Below are positions 11,153-21,569 of a stretch of 64,000 nucleotides of DNA, in pieces. Positions within the stretch are counted from its first letter, which is position 1, and each line of letters opens with the position of its first letter. A program made the position numbers and the translations under genes. Below the pieces are notes generated by a model. It did not search any database, had not been told where the DNA came from, and worked only from the letters and a program-made list of their open reading frames with translations. This DNA is from Pegea sp. RAD2-039 (Eukaryota; Chordata; Thaliacea; Salpida; Salpidae): contig JAQGEQ010000177.1 of NCBI GenBank assembly GCA_034620365.1, positions 496,001-560,000 on the forward strand, in the 5' to 3' direction.

Positions 11153-14100
11153 ATGGACCCGTCTAAATTAATTAAGGTCCTTGAAGGAACAATGAACCCT
11201 CAGCATGGTAAAGAAGCTGAAGCTCAATTGAATGAAGTATTTACTTATTTTTAATTAAAAATAATTTTATAATATTTATTTATATTTTGTAATAATTGCT
11301 AAGTTGATATTTTTATAGTTGTAATATTGGTAAATTGATATATGATTTATAGTTTGAATGATAACTAACAATATATACTTAAGTTTTTTATATTCTTTGA
11401 ATATACCCTAAAGCTCTATATTTTCATGATTTTGATATTAATAATATTTACTTAGTAGATCTAATTTGATTTTGGCTGAAATAGTTTTAAAGTTATTTTA
11501 TTGTCAACTTATATTTATGAACTAGATTTATTTCTTATAATTTTTATTACTTTTATTTAGTTATAAAATATTTATTTTATTTTAGATGTACAAAATTGTT
11601 GGTTTCACACCTTTACTTTTAAAAATCGCCATGTCTGATGAAGTTGCTATGCCTATTAGGCAAGCTGGAGCCATTTACCTGAAAAATGATTGCAATAAGT
11701 ATTGGAGTCCAGTTTATGATAAAACAGGCCGGCTTGTCCCTGATAGCTTCAATATTCATGAAAATGATCTTGAATTTATCAGACATAATATTGTGGAGGC
11801 AATTATTGTTGCTCCTGATACTGTTAGGTATGATCTGAAGAAATTTGATTTGTTTTAACAAGTAGTGGTATTTTAGATCTCAATTAGTAACAGTAATTGG
11901 TACTCTTATAAAGAATGACTATCCAACAAAATGCCCTGATCTGATTCCCATGATTACCAAACATCTTCAAACTAATCAGCCAAGATCTTGGGTGGGATCA
12001 CTTATGATTTTATACAAACTGGTGAAAGCATATGAGTGAGTTGTTTGTAGTGAAAGTTTTATTAAATGTTGAATGTTGTTTATTTGGGAACTTGTAGGTT
12101 TAAAAAAGTTGAGGACAAAGCTCCTGTAATTGAGCCCATGAAGTTTTTTTTACCTGAATTAGTTGAGATGCTTCGAAAAGTCTCATCTGATCAATCAAGT
12201 GATTCAGCATCATTGCAAAAACTTATCGTCAAGATCTTTTATGCTTTTATTCAAGTAAAGCTCTTAATTTTTCTTATAATTTATTTCAAATATTCACATA
12301 TTGTTATTATTTTCACTTTTAAATTTAAGGGTTTGTTTTTATATATTTGCAAGACATTTTGATAATAGGCAAGAAAATTTATTGTTTATCTTTATATATG
12401 AGCCTAATAAATACTTTCTAACTTCTAAATAAAAAAATTATGAAGCATATTCATATAATTGAAAAATTTATTTGTAAAATTATTGAAATAAAACATTTTT
12501 TCAGTATTATCTTCCACTGGAACTTTTTAATCAGGAGATGTTGGATCAGTTCATTGGAACTTTGCGAAGTGTTCTAGAACAAGCTGTACCTGCAGAAGTT
12601 GAAAAGGTTAGTTGATTAATCTGAAAGTGTTTTGATCAGTCAGTTTTGTGGATGACTTTCAGGTCGATGAAACTGAAAGAGGTGACTTATCTTGGTGGAA
12701 ACTGAAAAAATGGGCAATTCGGTTGCTTACACGTCTTTTTGAAAGGTATTTTTCAGAAAACAAGTTATTGAAATTGTATATTTAAGCTGAGGTCTTATCT
12801 AAAAACCCGTTCTTATTTGATGACTACTTATATGTTTTGTTATAGATACGGATCACCCGGAAAAGTAGATGTTAAATATAAGGAGTTTGCTGATTTCATT
12901 CTCAAAAGATATTCACGTAAGGACCACTTAGTTCTAATTACCCTTTACCTTGTCATTCTATGCTTTTTATGTTTTGTTGACTTTCTTCTGATTTTATTGA
13001 GATATGTATAACTTATTGAAATCGTATGTTAAAAACTTATCATTTAAACTCTGAATTAAAGCCAGAAAAACCAGACACAAGAGAGTTGATATATAAAAAA
13101 CATGTTTATGTCTTCAGTTGCCATTCTACAAGTTGTACTCCATTTCTTGGACCAATATCGTCAAAACGTATACGTATCTCCACGTGTTATGCAGATATCT
13201 TTCCAATATCTTGAACACTCGATTCCTCATTCACACACTTGGAAGCTGTTAAAAACTGTCTACATGGCAAGTTCACCAAGCTTCTCTTTATTTTCGTAAT
13301 TTTGATAAATTTTTGGTTTCTAGGGTATTATTTCTGATGTAGTATTTCGTTTGATGACTTACAAAGATGAAGATGAGTATGTTTGGGAAGATAATCCACA
13401 TGAATATGTGCGACAAAAATTCAGTAAGCTCAATTAAAGCTTGAAAACTTGTTTTAAGAGTATTTAGTCGAATTTGAAATATGATTCGTTTGTTTAAAGG
13501 TATTTATGAAGATTATCTTTCACCGGCCTCTGCTGCCTGCTGTTTCTTGCATTGTGCTTGTGATAAACGTAAAAACATCATGAAAATGACGATGACTTTC
13601 TGCTACAAGTTGGTAGTCACTCATGAATCAATTACAGTTTGATAAATTCTCAAATTTCAGGACTTTAACTGAAATTGCTGCGTCACCAGTCACTGAAGAA
13701 ACTCAGCGGAAAAAAGATGGAATCCTTCAAATGATTGGAGCTTTAAAACGAAATCTTTTGAAAAAGAAGATATATAGAGAAGAATTGGAAGGCATGCTTA
13801 AGGCTCATGTAATCCCTGAACTCAAAAGTGAGCGCAGATACATGAGAGCACGAGTCAGTACATCAATATATGATCTTCATCATGTCGTCATCTTAATCAT
13901 ATCTTTTCAGGCTTGTTGGGTTATGGAAATGTTTCTTGAAACCAAATTCAGGAGCAGTGAAACTGTCATTTTTGTCGCTGATATTCTTCAGAATCTTCTG
14001 CTTCATGATCCAGAACTTCCTGTGAAGCTTCAAGCTGCTGGTGCCATCTATGAGCTCGCTAAACGAAACGTAGTTGCTGAGAAACATTACGTGAAAAACA

Positions 14101-16998
14101 TTCGAGTTATCACCCAAGGTGACGTCATCATCATCATCTCGTGTGTAGACTGATCAAAACTTCTACAGCTCTCCTTGAATTGATCAAGAATTCTGAAGAC
14201 GACGGCATTGTTATTAAAGTTCAGCAACTTATTTGTTTATACAGCGAAGAAATAACTCCATTCGCTGTTGAGATTATCGAGAATTTAGTAAGTCTCCTTT
14301 CTCAATGAATCTCAAGTGATAAGTTGTTGTTTAGACGGCGACCTTTATGAAACTAATCGACGAGTCGCAAGAAAACAAAGACAGTTTAGATCTTGATTTT
14401 ATGAGCAACAGATGTTTTGTAGCAGCTAGTGTACTTGCTGCTATTGAAACAGTTCTTGAAGTAACTGAAGAAATGAAAGAAATTACCATCAAACTAGAAG
14501 CTATTATTGCACCGATTATATGCGAAGTTCTGGACAAACAACTGATAGGTTAGTATCCGTTTATTTGTAATTGGTTTGAAACTGATAATTCTTCATCCAG
14601 ATTACTATGACGAGATATTCTCATTGATTTACTCGTTGACTTGTCAAGCAATATCTCCTCTGATGTGGACAGTTCTTAAACTTGTTTATAAGATGTTTAC
14701 TGTGAGTCATCAGAAGGTCACAAGAATCATTTATTAATATTTTTGTGTCTTAGAATGATATGGATTTTTTCGTCGACATGATGCCTTTCCTTCATAATTA
14801 TTGTACTGTTGACACTGAAGTGCTGCTATCCAACACTGAAAATATCGAAATCATTTTCAGTATGTGTGAAAAAGTCAGTTGTTGATTCTGCTGTATACTG
14901 TGATGTAATTGCCTCTATTTGTAGGTCCTAGCAAATGATGAACATGGCGATGACTCCCACTCACATGCTGCTAAACTCTTAGAAGTGATCATTTTGCAGT
15001 GTAAAGGACGAATTGATCAGGTGGGTTTTGATTAGTTTAAACCTTAAATACTGATCATTACATCACCAGGTGATTCCACGTTTCGTCGAAATCGCGCTTT
15101 TGCGCCTCACCAAAACAATTCGAACAACAGAATTGAATACAATGTGTTTACAAATCGTAAGTACATCAGTTGAACTTGAAAATACTTTCATCTACATCTC
15201 TTAGGTCATTGCTGCTCTGTACTACAATCCGCAACTTCTTTTCCAAACTCTTCAAAGTATCCGTTTGCCCAATTCCAATCTCTCTGTAGGTGATCGATTC
15301 TTCGAATTGTGGTTTAGTGACATCGAAAGCTTTGCTGGGTAAGAACTCCCCAAACTCCTCGTGTCTTAAAGATCTGATAATGTAAATGATCTGCTTTGTT
15401 TGATAGCATCCACGACAGGAAGATGTGTATTGTGGGCTTCTGTACTTTGATGAGTTTAGATTCACGACCAAAATGTGTTGATGATTTCACTGTTCATATA
15501 GTTCCATCTCTTATTAAAGTCTTTCAAGGACTCATTGAAGCCTATAAAGGTTTGTTCGAAGCAATTGAAGTTTTTGATATTTACTAACTTTAAATTGGTG
15601 CAAAACAACTTTAGTTGACATCAAACGATTACAAAAACATCAACGAATTTGTCATTTAGTTTAAAGTCCATTTTTGATGTCGATTTCAGTTAAAGGAGAA
15701 GAGGAAGCATCTAGCTCTGATGAATCTTATGAAACTGAAGAAGAAGATGACTCTTTTATTGACAAGCAAGAGTTTGATTCTGATGAAGATGCGATTGATG
15801 ATGAACCTGCTGAATATTTAGAGATGTTGAATAGCGTAGTAAGTCTTAAAATCAATTCGTTTGATAATTTCCAATCACCATTTCCTCTTCCTACCTCTGA
15901 GCAAGATCAGTTACTTTTAGCTACCTAAAATTCTCAATTTCTGTTAATTAATGCACAGAACCCCTTGAAAGACGAATATTCAGTTTATTCAGATGAAGAA
16001 ACAGATTTAGAAAGTTTCTTCACTAAACTCGATCCTGAAGATTGTAATCTTAATTCTGAAGATTTTCTGGATGAGTTTGTTTATTTCAAGCAAGTAGTTA
16101 ATGGTGAGAAAGATAAGTTATAATTAATTAGTTTGGTAAACTAACCAGTAGTCGAATTGTCGTATAAATGAAGCTTAATGTTTCAATTCAGTTTAAATGT
16201 TTTTACTTTTTTCATTTCCTTTTCGACGCTTCAGCAATTATCATTTCTTTAAGTTTAAAAATCTTAAACTGACAAATGTTGTCAGAGGCTTTTGTCAGTT
16301 ACAATTTTGAGTTTAGCTCTAAATGTGGGTTAAAGAAGACTTAGTTGAGTTAGATGTTCGTCCCAAAACCTCTAAACTTAAAGCTCTTCACAGTAATTAC
16401 AAAGCAAGTAATTACCAAAATCTCGTAGAAGTGAAAGTTGAGGTTTAAACTATCAGAGTTAGGGTGGTAGGGAATGGTGTAATGGTGTTCTTGATCTCAT
16501 TCACTTTCTACTCATACAGTCATGCGATCTAGAAGACGATTGTTCTGGAGAATGTTCTGGGGAGACTTTAATGGAAGCATACTCAACATCATTTGATGGA
16601 GAATTGATTGATGAATTTGTAGCATTCAAATTTTGCCTAATTTGTAAGCTCGTGTCTGATGAAAACTTTGAACAAATTTGATGATTAATTTAATCTGAAC
16701 TTTTCTTTTATTCTTAATCTTTAGCCTTAGAGAGCAAAAATCCTGCTTGGTATCACGCTCTGACAGGAGCTCTAACTGACCAACAACGAACAGCCCTTCA
16801 GGAGATCTACACTTTTGCTGATCAGCGCAAAGCTGTCATGGGTAAATTTCCAACAAAACCAAATTAGTTTTCATCAAATTTTCTCTTTGTACAGAATCTA
16901 GGAAAATCGAAAATGCTGGAGGCTATCGGTTTAATGATACAAACGTTCCTTCATCTTTCAACTTTTCATCTGCCCCGCCTCCCTCTTTCTCGCCTTAA
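11153..16998 (+). CDS. IPO7: Importin-7/importin-8 (RanBP7/8) nuclear transport receptor
   Basis: This importin-beta family receptor carries cargoes such as ribosomal proteins and histone H1 through the nuclear pore and releases them on RanGTP binding. The protein is about 1,000 residues, the usual family length. The N-terminus reads [20 protein letters not shown]. Later blocks include [105 protein letters not shown] and [13 protein letters not shown]. An acidic stretch from about 15700 is followed by [14 protein letters not shown] and a Phe-rich tail ending at TAA 16996-16998. About 20 exons, mostly with short introns; exon 1 is 11153-11236 and exon 2 is 11586-11827. Two tandem exons (15959-16103, 16520-16643) look mutually exclusive, and one intron (13267-13323) uses a GC donor. 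IPO7 and IPO8 are not distinguishable outside vertebrates. Confidence 0.95.
13267..13323 (+). other. IPO7: GC-AG intron in the importin gene
   Basis: The exon ends TACATG at 13266 and the intron starts GCAAGT, the usual sequence around minor GC donors. It ends TTTCTAG before 13324. Splicing here gives [14 protein letters not shown], matching the length of the vertebrate segment. The only nearby GT would delete four residues of a conserved helix. Confidence 0.65.
15959..16103 (+). other. IPO7: Candidate mutually exclusive exon A of importin-7
   Basis: 145 nt, acceptor GCACAG, donor GGTGAG; starts in phase 0 and ends in phase 1. It encodes an acidic segment containing [13 protein letters not shown] and ending [12 protein letters not shown], and splices directly to the exon at 16725 to give ...[14 protein letters not shown]. 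It corresponds to the vertebrate segment EETALEGYSTIIDDEDNP through the following FKAIFQ helix. Confidence 0.75.
16267..16300. repeat. 10-bp perfect inverted repeat between the two alternative exons
   Basis: AACTGACAAA (16267-16276) pairs perfectly with TTTGTCAGTT (16291-16300) over a 14-nt loop. The loop contains a second TTGTC that could pair with GACAA, so two competing hairpins are possible. It lies inside the 416-nt intron that separates exons A and B. Confidence 0.6.
16393..16415. repeat. 8-bp hairpin GTAATTAC/GTAATTAC between the alternative exons
   Basis: Two copies of the self-complementary octamer GTAATTAC are separated by 7 nt (AAAGCAA). They can form a stem in the pre-mRNA, in the same intron as the longer inverted repeat. 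Confidence 0.6.
16520..16643 (+). other. IPO7: Candidate mutually exclusive exon B of importin-7
   Basis: 124 nt, acceptor CATACAG, donor GTAAGC; also phase 0 in and phase 1 out. It encodes [10 protein letters not shown], then [20 protein letters not shown], then VAFKFCLI, and joins the exon at 16725 as ...[14 protein letters not shown]. It aligns with exon A around DEFVYFK / DEFVAFK. Inclusion of both A and B puts B in another frame and meets TGA within B. Confidence 0.75.
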
Positions 16999-18442
16999 CT
17001 TGTTTTTCCTTTTCTTACGAAAACCAGAGGCTCAGGGCAGCTCTAAGACTAAATAACTTCTTCCTATCAATTGTTAATGTGTACCAATTGTCGCATGTCT
17101 TAAAAAACTTCAACCTTAACTATGAAATTAATAACATATTTATTTTCTTGTTATAAAAGGAAACTTTAGAAACTAAATACTGACTCCTATCACCTTTCCA
17201 CCTAAATTTAGTCAGTAACATTTCCAAGTCAGTGACATCACTGCCATTTAGATCCAGGCCAGTATTTGGTATCAACTTTTGATTAATTTTTATGGTGCTG
17301 CTTTTAATAAGTGCTTTAGTTAGATAACAAAGCTGTATTTTAGTTTCTAGGTTTTTTGTCATCAGTTTTGTAATTGTTAACAAAAATCAGAGGTTGTAAT
17401 AGTGTATGGAAGAAATTTGCAAATAAAAGATTCACAGACAATTCAAATTGTTCTCTTCTTTCAAATTCTCTCTTTTCGAAAACTTCAACTCGAAAAATTG
17501 AATATTGTGTTACATTGGTTTAATAGATTCGTTTCAACTTTCATAACTAATCAGTTTGAGAAGCGGTTTAGATGTTATTACTACATTTATGTTGATTTTT
17601 TAAAGAAAGATTAAATTTTAGCTTCCGTAATGCTGATAGTTTAAGAAAGATTTTTGTAAACACTTGATTTTGTAGTTCCCAATTACCAGTAATAAATCTA
17701 TTTGATGGAAGATAAAACTTTTAATATTTTGTCTTCCAATGTTTAATTTCCTTTTCTGACTGAAGGGGAAGGGAATTGTTGTCAAAAATTTATTTGTAAG
17801 ATCAGACGTATAGTAGAACATAGAGTATAATGTAATATATCAGTTTTCGGCTGCATTAAATAAATCGAGAGGCTCCAGTTTGATTAATTGTTGAAATGCT
17901 GGTTGCCGATATCTTTCCATAATTATATATTAAGGGGTATAACTATTTGAATTCAAAATCTAAACATTTGGTTTACAACAAACATTTATCAAAAATCATG
18001 GAAGCGTTAACACTGCTTAAAAGAATCCTGACTACAACACCTGAACGTAAAACAGGTTTATGTCCTAATGGCTTTTGATAAATTTGTCTGCTACATGGGA
18101 AAACAACTTAGTTGCTTAATACCGACTTTGGTCAGTTAGTCGTTTGAATTAACAAATGCCATGGCACAACTGATTTATTTTCTATATTCAAGCCTTATAC
18201 TTGTTTATTGTACTTGATAGTCAAATATTCTTTTGTTTTGAATTTATGAAAACATTTCAATAATTAATTTCAACGATATAAATCAATTTCTTTCAATTAT
18301 AAAATCCAGACCTTAAGGATCGGTTTAAGAGACTAGAAGGAGAATAATCTTCAACTCTTATTATTATTTAACAATTGTAAGCTACTCAAAAAAACTGAAA
18401 AAAAGATGACAAAATGTTATTAAAGTGATTTGGTTTATTAGT
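16999..18442. other. Convergent intergenic region (importin and eL43 3' ends)
   Basis: Contains the 3' UTRs of two convergent genes. AATAAA-type signals occur, for example near 17856. A minus-strand open frame (17120-17383) includes LNGSDVTDLEMLLTKF; I do not recognise it and treat it as non-coding. Confidence 0.45.
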
Positions 18443-19423
18443 TTAAGCTTCTTTCTGTTCTCTTAAACTTTTAACCTTTACTTTGAAAGATGCTGCTCCA
18501 GTGGTCTCTGGGACATAAGCTCCACCAGCAATCTGCAGATAATCATATTTAAAAGATTCCAGAAGAGGAGAAAACAAATTCTTACTTTCATGTTGAGGGA
18601 TTTACATTTCCAGATACCAACAGCAACTCTTTTCAAATCATCCTTTCCACTTGGTCCTAAAAATGAAATAGAAAAAATTTAAACCAAAAAATCTTTAAAA
18701 ATTTTAAACCAAATAAATTAAACTGGGAAGAAAAAATCATTTAAAGGAAAATAAATCTATAACCAATTCATATCACATATAATTAATATAATCAGTATAT
18801 CAAAAACTTTATTATATTGAAAATTAAATATTTTAAGTTTCATTAAATTATTTTATAGTTTTCTACACCACATTTAGAAACATTTTCAACAAATCATAAT
18901 CTAAAAATTATTATTTATATAAAATTAAATTAATTTGAACTTATTCTACCAATCATAATTCTAATGTATTTTTTAAATAAAACATTTAATAAAACACTAA
19001 TATAACATCATTATATCATATGAAATATTTATATCAAAACAAAATTAAAATAATTAAATTACAGCTAAATAAAATAATCAGAACAAGATAAAATTAGTTA
19101 TCAATTTCAGTTATATAATTAAGCATTAAGAATGTACATTTTTAAGTCTAGAATATTAAAAAGAATTTTAACTGAAATGTATGTTATTAAAAACCAAATG
19201 AAAAATACAATTACACTTCAGTAAAACCAAAGTTAAATAAAATTTATAAGAACAAACTAAACAGAAGCTGAAAAAAAAGTAACAAAACGTATAAAACACA
19301 TTAAATACCGGTATATTTTTTGTGTTGGGAAACCTCAATTTTCTTGATAAGTTTACGGAGTGAAGCACCATATCTGGTACCATACTTTCCTACAATACCA
19401 ACCTTCTTTGTGCGTTTGGCCAT
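18443..19423 (-). CDS. RPL37A: 60S ribosomal protein eL43 (RPL37A), zinc-ribbon cysteines largely lost
   Basis: eL43 is a small large-subunit ribosomal protein, normally with a four-cysteine zinc ribbon. Three exons join in phase: 19423-19309, 18656-18586 and 18532-18443, giving 91 residues against 92 in human. The first 38 residues are almost identical to the family ([20 protein letters not shown]...). The middle exon reads [20 protein letters not shown] then LNMK. The family has CSFCGK and a CxxC after GIW, so the first two cysteines and the fourth are gone and only the third remains. The last exon, [20 protein letters not shown] onward, keeps the AGGA turn but diverges in the C-terminal helix. 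The frame is open and the splice sites are good. It is either a zinc-free functional eL43 or one of two paralogues; decay is less likely because the reading frame is intact. Confidence 0.85.
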
Positions 19424-19425
19424 TT

Positions 19426-19499
19426 CTGTATAAATTACAGTTAAAAATGAAACTAAATCAAAATTAACAATATAACAAGAAATATTACTCAAAACTAAC
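19426..19499 (-). other. RPL37A: Probable 5' UTR intron (or outron) of eL43
   Basis: On the minus strand a donor AGAG/GTTAGT at 19500/19499 and an acceptor TTATACAG ending at 19426 bracket 74 nt, two bases before the start codon. It could be an ordinary 5' UTR intron; the acceptor alone could also serve spliced-leader addition. Confidence 0.45.
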
Positions 19500-20700
19500 C
19501 TCTATTAGCACTATCAAAACTGGGTTAGGACTAAAAGGCTAACTGCTACAGAAAATTTCTAAAAGTAGTCAAAACTTCCACTTGTGTCAGTAAAGAGAAA
19601 ATTATAAAAAAAAACAAATTGTAGAAAGCAATTTTGTCATAAAAAGAACTTCAAAAATGCAACTTCTTATCTTCATTTTTTATAAAAAAACTGTACAAAA
19701 TAAACTTATTATTTTTTTGTACTATTTGACATAACAAAATATTGATAGAAATCTCAACTCATAAAACTTGAATTTCAGACATTTAAAAATATTTTTTAAT
19801 CATTTTATACTTTTTGTGACTACAAAAAATCGATTAGAAAAACAAACTAAGTTTTATGGTAAGTTAAATGAATCATATTGAGATAAGAGCCAAAATAAGA
19901 CTTAAAAGAAATCGTTTGCAACTGTTTTATGTATAGACATCATTTTTGTAGACAATTTAACCTCAAGCAAATATAAGGCCTAAACTCCTTCATTGTTTTG
20001 GGATACAAATAACTTCAAACTAGTAATTAAATGTATCTTCTTATCTATATCTTTAGCTTTCACTAAGTTATTAATAATATTCAACAGTAAAAAGTGAATA
20101 TTTCGAAGATTAAAGTTTTAATATTGATATAAATAGTTAAAATAAATGAATAGTAAACTTTTTTGTAGGTAGCTTACCTACACATTTTATCAGTAACTAT
20201 TTTTAGTATTGGTAGTGTTATGCTGTACTGCAGTTAAATATGAAAATTATTTATGAAAAAATATTCAAAATTAAAAACTGCGAAAGAACAAACAGTTTAT
20301 TGTTTGACGAATTTAGAATATTTTAAAAGAAGTTTAAAATGTGAAAGCTACTGTTTGCTGATCTATATAATTTATTCAAATTTTGCTTTAACAATTGGTG
20401 TTACTAGACTGAGTGAGTATTAGTGTTCTTATCTATTTTTCTATATATAGGGGCTTTGTATTTAATTCACACTTATTATGTTCATATTCCTTGTACTAGT
20501 ACTTATATAACTAATTTACATAAAAATTTTCAAAGTCATAAGAGTTTTAATGAGTAGAGTTAGTAGAAGAGATCTCGATGCAATATCAAAAATATTGAAA
20601 AAAATTTTCCTTAAAAACATCCTGTATATTATTACTACTTTAGCTATAATATAATATAATCCATAATAATATAATTATCCATAATAATATACTATAATAC

Positions 20701-20905
20701 AGTCCTGCTTAGTGGCGAAGCGGTTACTACACCTACCTTCTAGCTAGGAAGTACCGGGTTCGACCCCAGGTGGAGACATATAAAACTCCTGAGAAAAACC
20801 ATAAAAAACTAGTGAGAATGTGTGTTAGTGAGATGTGCTCTCTTTAGGCACCCTCCTTCGCATTTATATATATAAAATAAAAAAAATAAATAAATAAAAA
20901 ACTTC
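20701..20905 (+). mobile_element. tRNA-derived SINE
   Basis: An A box TGGCGAAGCGG (20713-20723) and a B box GGTTCGACCCC (20757-20767) are spaced as in RNA polymerase III promoters of tRNAs. The flanking bases do not form a tRNA acceptor stem. The head is followed by a unique body (about 20770-20860, including TGAGATGTGCTCTCTTTAGG) and ends in a simple A/T-rich tail with repeated TAAA units. This is the layout of a tRNA-derived SINE whose 3' body may come from a LINE. I could not define target-site duplications, and no second copy is evident in the window. Confidence 0.75.
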
Positions 20906-21569
20906 AACATATAAAATTTCGACTAAAAATTTAATTGCTTTGATAAGAGCTGTTTGCCTGTATTTTATTTATTATATGTTATAAAGCTACAGTACGTTAA
21001 TAGAATATTATAAAACATAACGCGCAACATAAAAACTCAGAAAAGACATAGGTTTCAATAACTTAAAATTCAGTTACTGAAAACATAGCCAATGATAAGG
21101 TAATCACAGTTAATAAAAGTGCACAGGTTAATACTTTTTTAGATTCTTCTTGTAATATTTGTGGAATCTTATTTATTGAAAGCTTTTTATTTTGGTTGTG
21201 TACCGTTGTGGATACACTTTCTCGTATTTGTTCAAATGTTACTGGCTATGTTGCATAGTTTTGTATCTTCAATTTGTATCGATATTACTATTTGCATCTT
21301 TGCTTAGATCACTAAACCATTTAGCACATTTACCTCTTAGTAACCGGTTGGCAAACAGTTTATTAATATTCAAATTTTACAATTTAATTAGGAGATTTCT
21401 CAATTTTTTTAATAGAAATTTTATTATCATTTTTCAATTAAAAACACTATTTAATAATCCCGCCAAACATTAGAAATATTTACATTTTTTGCTCTATCCT
21501 CATTTCGATTGTAGCCTACTCGATAACGGCAGCTTTTGACTACTACGTTGGTAAAGTTTGCAAATAATA

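Larger units (their letters stand above)
19424..21569. other. Divergent intergenic region between eL43 and BAP1
   Basis: Should hold the promoters of eL43 (minus) and BAP1 (plus). Mostly AT-rich sequence, plus the SINE listed separately. Open frames near 21192-21473 have the low-complexity look of translated AT-rich DNA. Confidence 0.45.

Noticed and set aside
17120-17383. Minus-strand open frame between importin and eL43
   Set aside because: No recognisable domain; lies in the probable 3' UTR of convergent genes.
20705-20780. Functional tRNA gene
   Set aside because: A and B boxes are present but the acceptor stem does not pair and the sequence runs into a SINE body and tail.
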